Assembly: GCF_003390395.1 (NCBI RefSeq)
Contig: NZ_QUOV01000001.1
Span: forward strand, 3,224,001 to 3,288,000
Direction: 5' to 3'
Length of the DNA: 64,000 nucleotides
DNA from: Thalassotalea euphylliae
GTDB taxonomy: Bacteria; Pseudomonadota; Gammaproteobacteria; Enterobacterales; Alteromonadaceae
Under the pieces are notes generated by a model. It did not search any database. It was given only the letters and a program-made list of their open reading frames with translations, and had not been told where the DNA came from. Position numbers and translations under genes: made by a program. The stretch's first letter is position 1. Each line of letters starts with the position of its first letter. This document shows, in pieces, positions 63,255-64,000 of the stretch.

Positions 63255-64000
63255 TTATGCTTTGAAATAATCAGCTAAGAAGCTATCAAAGTCTCGCGTA
63301 TCGTTTTCTTCAATCGCTTTTTGATCAAGGTGAGATTGTTTTGCCGCTTGCGTTAACATCTCCAGATCAAATGTTTGATAACCATTAGCCATTTGCTGTT
63401 CGCGGTATTCACTCGCTTTACCTAATGCTAATGCTGTGTATTTCGCTTCTTGGTTAACCACCATATCTACTAGCTTCGCAGAAGGCGTTAAGCTCGCATC
63501 TTTAACTTTGGCAAACTCGCTGCTCGTCACCACTTGGTAATCGTCCGCACCGTAGGCCTTATCTAACAGCTTAGCCACTTGCATAAACTCTTCAAATAGC
63601 TCACCACCCCACTCTGGGATGGTTTTACATTGATTGTCATCGTTAAGCTTTAGCTCAGGTTCACGGCCGCGCAGCACCACTTTATCCATATTGTGCTCAT
63701 AGCGTTTTTGTAGCTCAGCTGTCATCTCTGGGCTAGGTGCTAGTGCACAGTAGGTTAAAAATACATCGAGGAAACGCATTTGCTCAAGGCTAATGCCCGT
63801 TGCGGAGAATGGGTTAACATCTAACGCACGCACTTCAATATATTCAACACCGCGACGCTGCAATGCTTCTGAAGGCTTTTCTCCTGACTCCGCTACGCGT
63901 TTAGGACGAATAGGCGCGTACAGTTCATTTTCAATTTGCAAGACATTGCTGTTTAGTTGGCGATATTCACCATCTACCTTAACGCCAATTTTATCAAAAT
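63255..64000 (-). CDS. gshA: Glutamate-cysteine ligase (partial, 5' end outside window)
   Basis: C-terminal part of about 248 codons; the gene continues past the right edge, as the frame reads IGVKVDGEYRQLNSNV before LQIENELYAPIRPKR. The full enzyme should be about 520 aa. It joins glutamate and cysteine in the first step of glutathione synthesis. Family motifs are IENELYAPIRPKR, GVEYIEVRALDVNPF and MRFLDVFL. An internal TTG at 63941 could look like a start, but the conserved sequence continues upstream without a break. Confidence 0.95.
   Translation of the reverse strand, partial: FDKIGVKVDGEYRQLNSNVLQIENELYAPIRPKRVAESGEKPSEALQRRGVEYIEVRALDVNPFSATGISLEQMRFLDVFLTYCALAPSPEMTAELQKRYEHNMDKVVLRGREPELKLNDDNQCKTIPEWGGELFEEFMQVAKLLDKAYGADDYQVVTSSEFAKVKDASLTPSAKLVDMVVNQEAKYTALALGKASEYREQQMANGYQTFDLEMLTQAAKQSHLDQKAIEENDTRDFDSFLADYFKA

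Noticed and set aside
63255-63941. gshA as a complete short gene starting at 63941
   Set aside because: The conserved GshA sequence continues in frame to the window edge; the TTG is internal.

Overview
The window reads as chromosomal DNA of a marine gammaproteobacterium of the order Alteromonadales, most likely a Colwelliaceae member (Colwellia or Thalassotalea type). This rests on AT-rich intergenic DNA, long-form PstA/PstC proteins, a full gammaproteobacterial isc-hsc operon beside cysE/trmJ/suhB, and GGDEF/EAL, HDOD, PilZ and TonB-receptor genes. The genus is an inference from protein character, not from a database search. No prophage, insertion sequence, CRISPR array, tRNA or rRNA gene was found.

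Layout. (1) 0.3-6 kb: malate synthase G, a small secreted protein, and a three-gene operon of an ECF sigma factor, a membrane anti-sigma-like protein and a periplasmic coiled-coil protein. (2) 6-30 kb: a dispersed phosphate region with pit and its DUF47 partner, pstC-pstA-pstB-phoU, ppk-ppx, pstS, phoB-phoR and a porin. It is interrupted by a FadD-type ligase, ettA, a PilZ protein, gcvR, a PfpI/DJ-1 protein and a LysR regulator. 11-bp-period Pho boxes are readable upstream of pstC, ppk, pstS, phoB and the porin, so the region looks like one PhoB regulon. (3) 30-47 kb: an orphan sensor kinase, rdgC, an HDOD protein, trhP with a yfhL ferredoxin, a cupredoxin / EAL / outer-membrane operon, a large TonB-dependent receptor, minCDE and an XdhC-family gene. 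(4) 47-57 kb: fdx-hscA-hscB-iscA-iscU-iscS-iscR with two 25-bp IscR-type palindromes, then cysE, trmJ, an HDOD protein and suhB. (5) 57-64 kb: an M28 peptidase, cobA, a RhlE-type helicase, an SLT-type lipoprotein, a gene-free 0.9 kb stretch, and the 3' part of gshA, cut by the window edge.

The most striking item is that gene-free stretch (62.4-63.15 kb). It holds four tandem, homologous, plus-strand transcription units of about 66-77 nt. Each has an RpoE (sigma-E)-like promoter: GAACT core, 16-bp spacer, TC-type -10, always 34 nt from the first promoter base to the predicted 5' G. Each continues with a GAGAG start, a UCCC pyrimidine motif, a U-rich stretch, a GC-rich hairpin and exactly eight T. 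I read it as an undescribed multicopy family of envelope-stress small RNAs. A second unusual pattern is short direct repeats at gene 3' ends, over or beside the stop codon, at five genes (pfpI-like, hscB, iscA, suhB, cobA).
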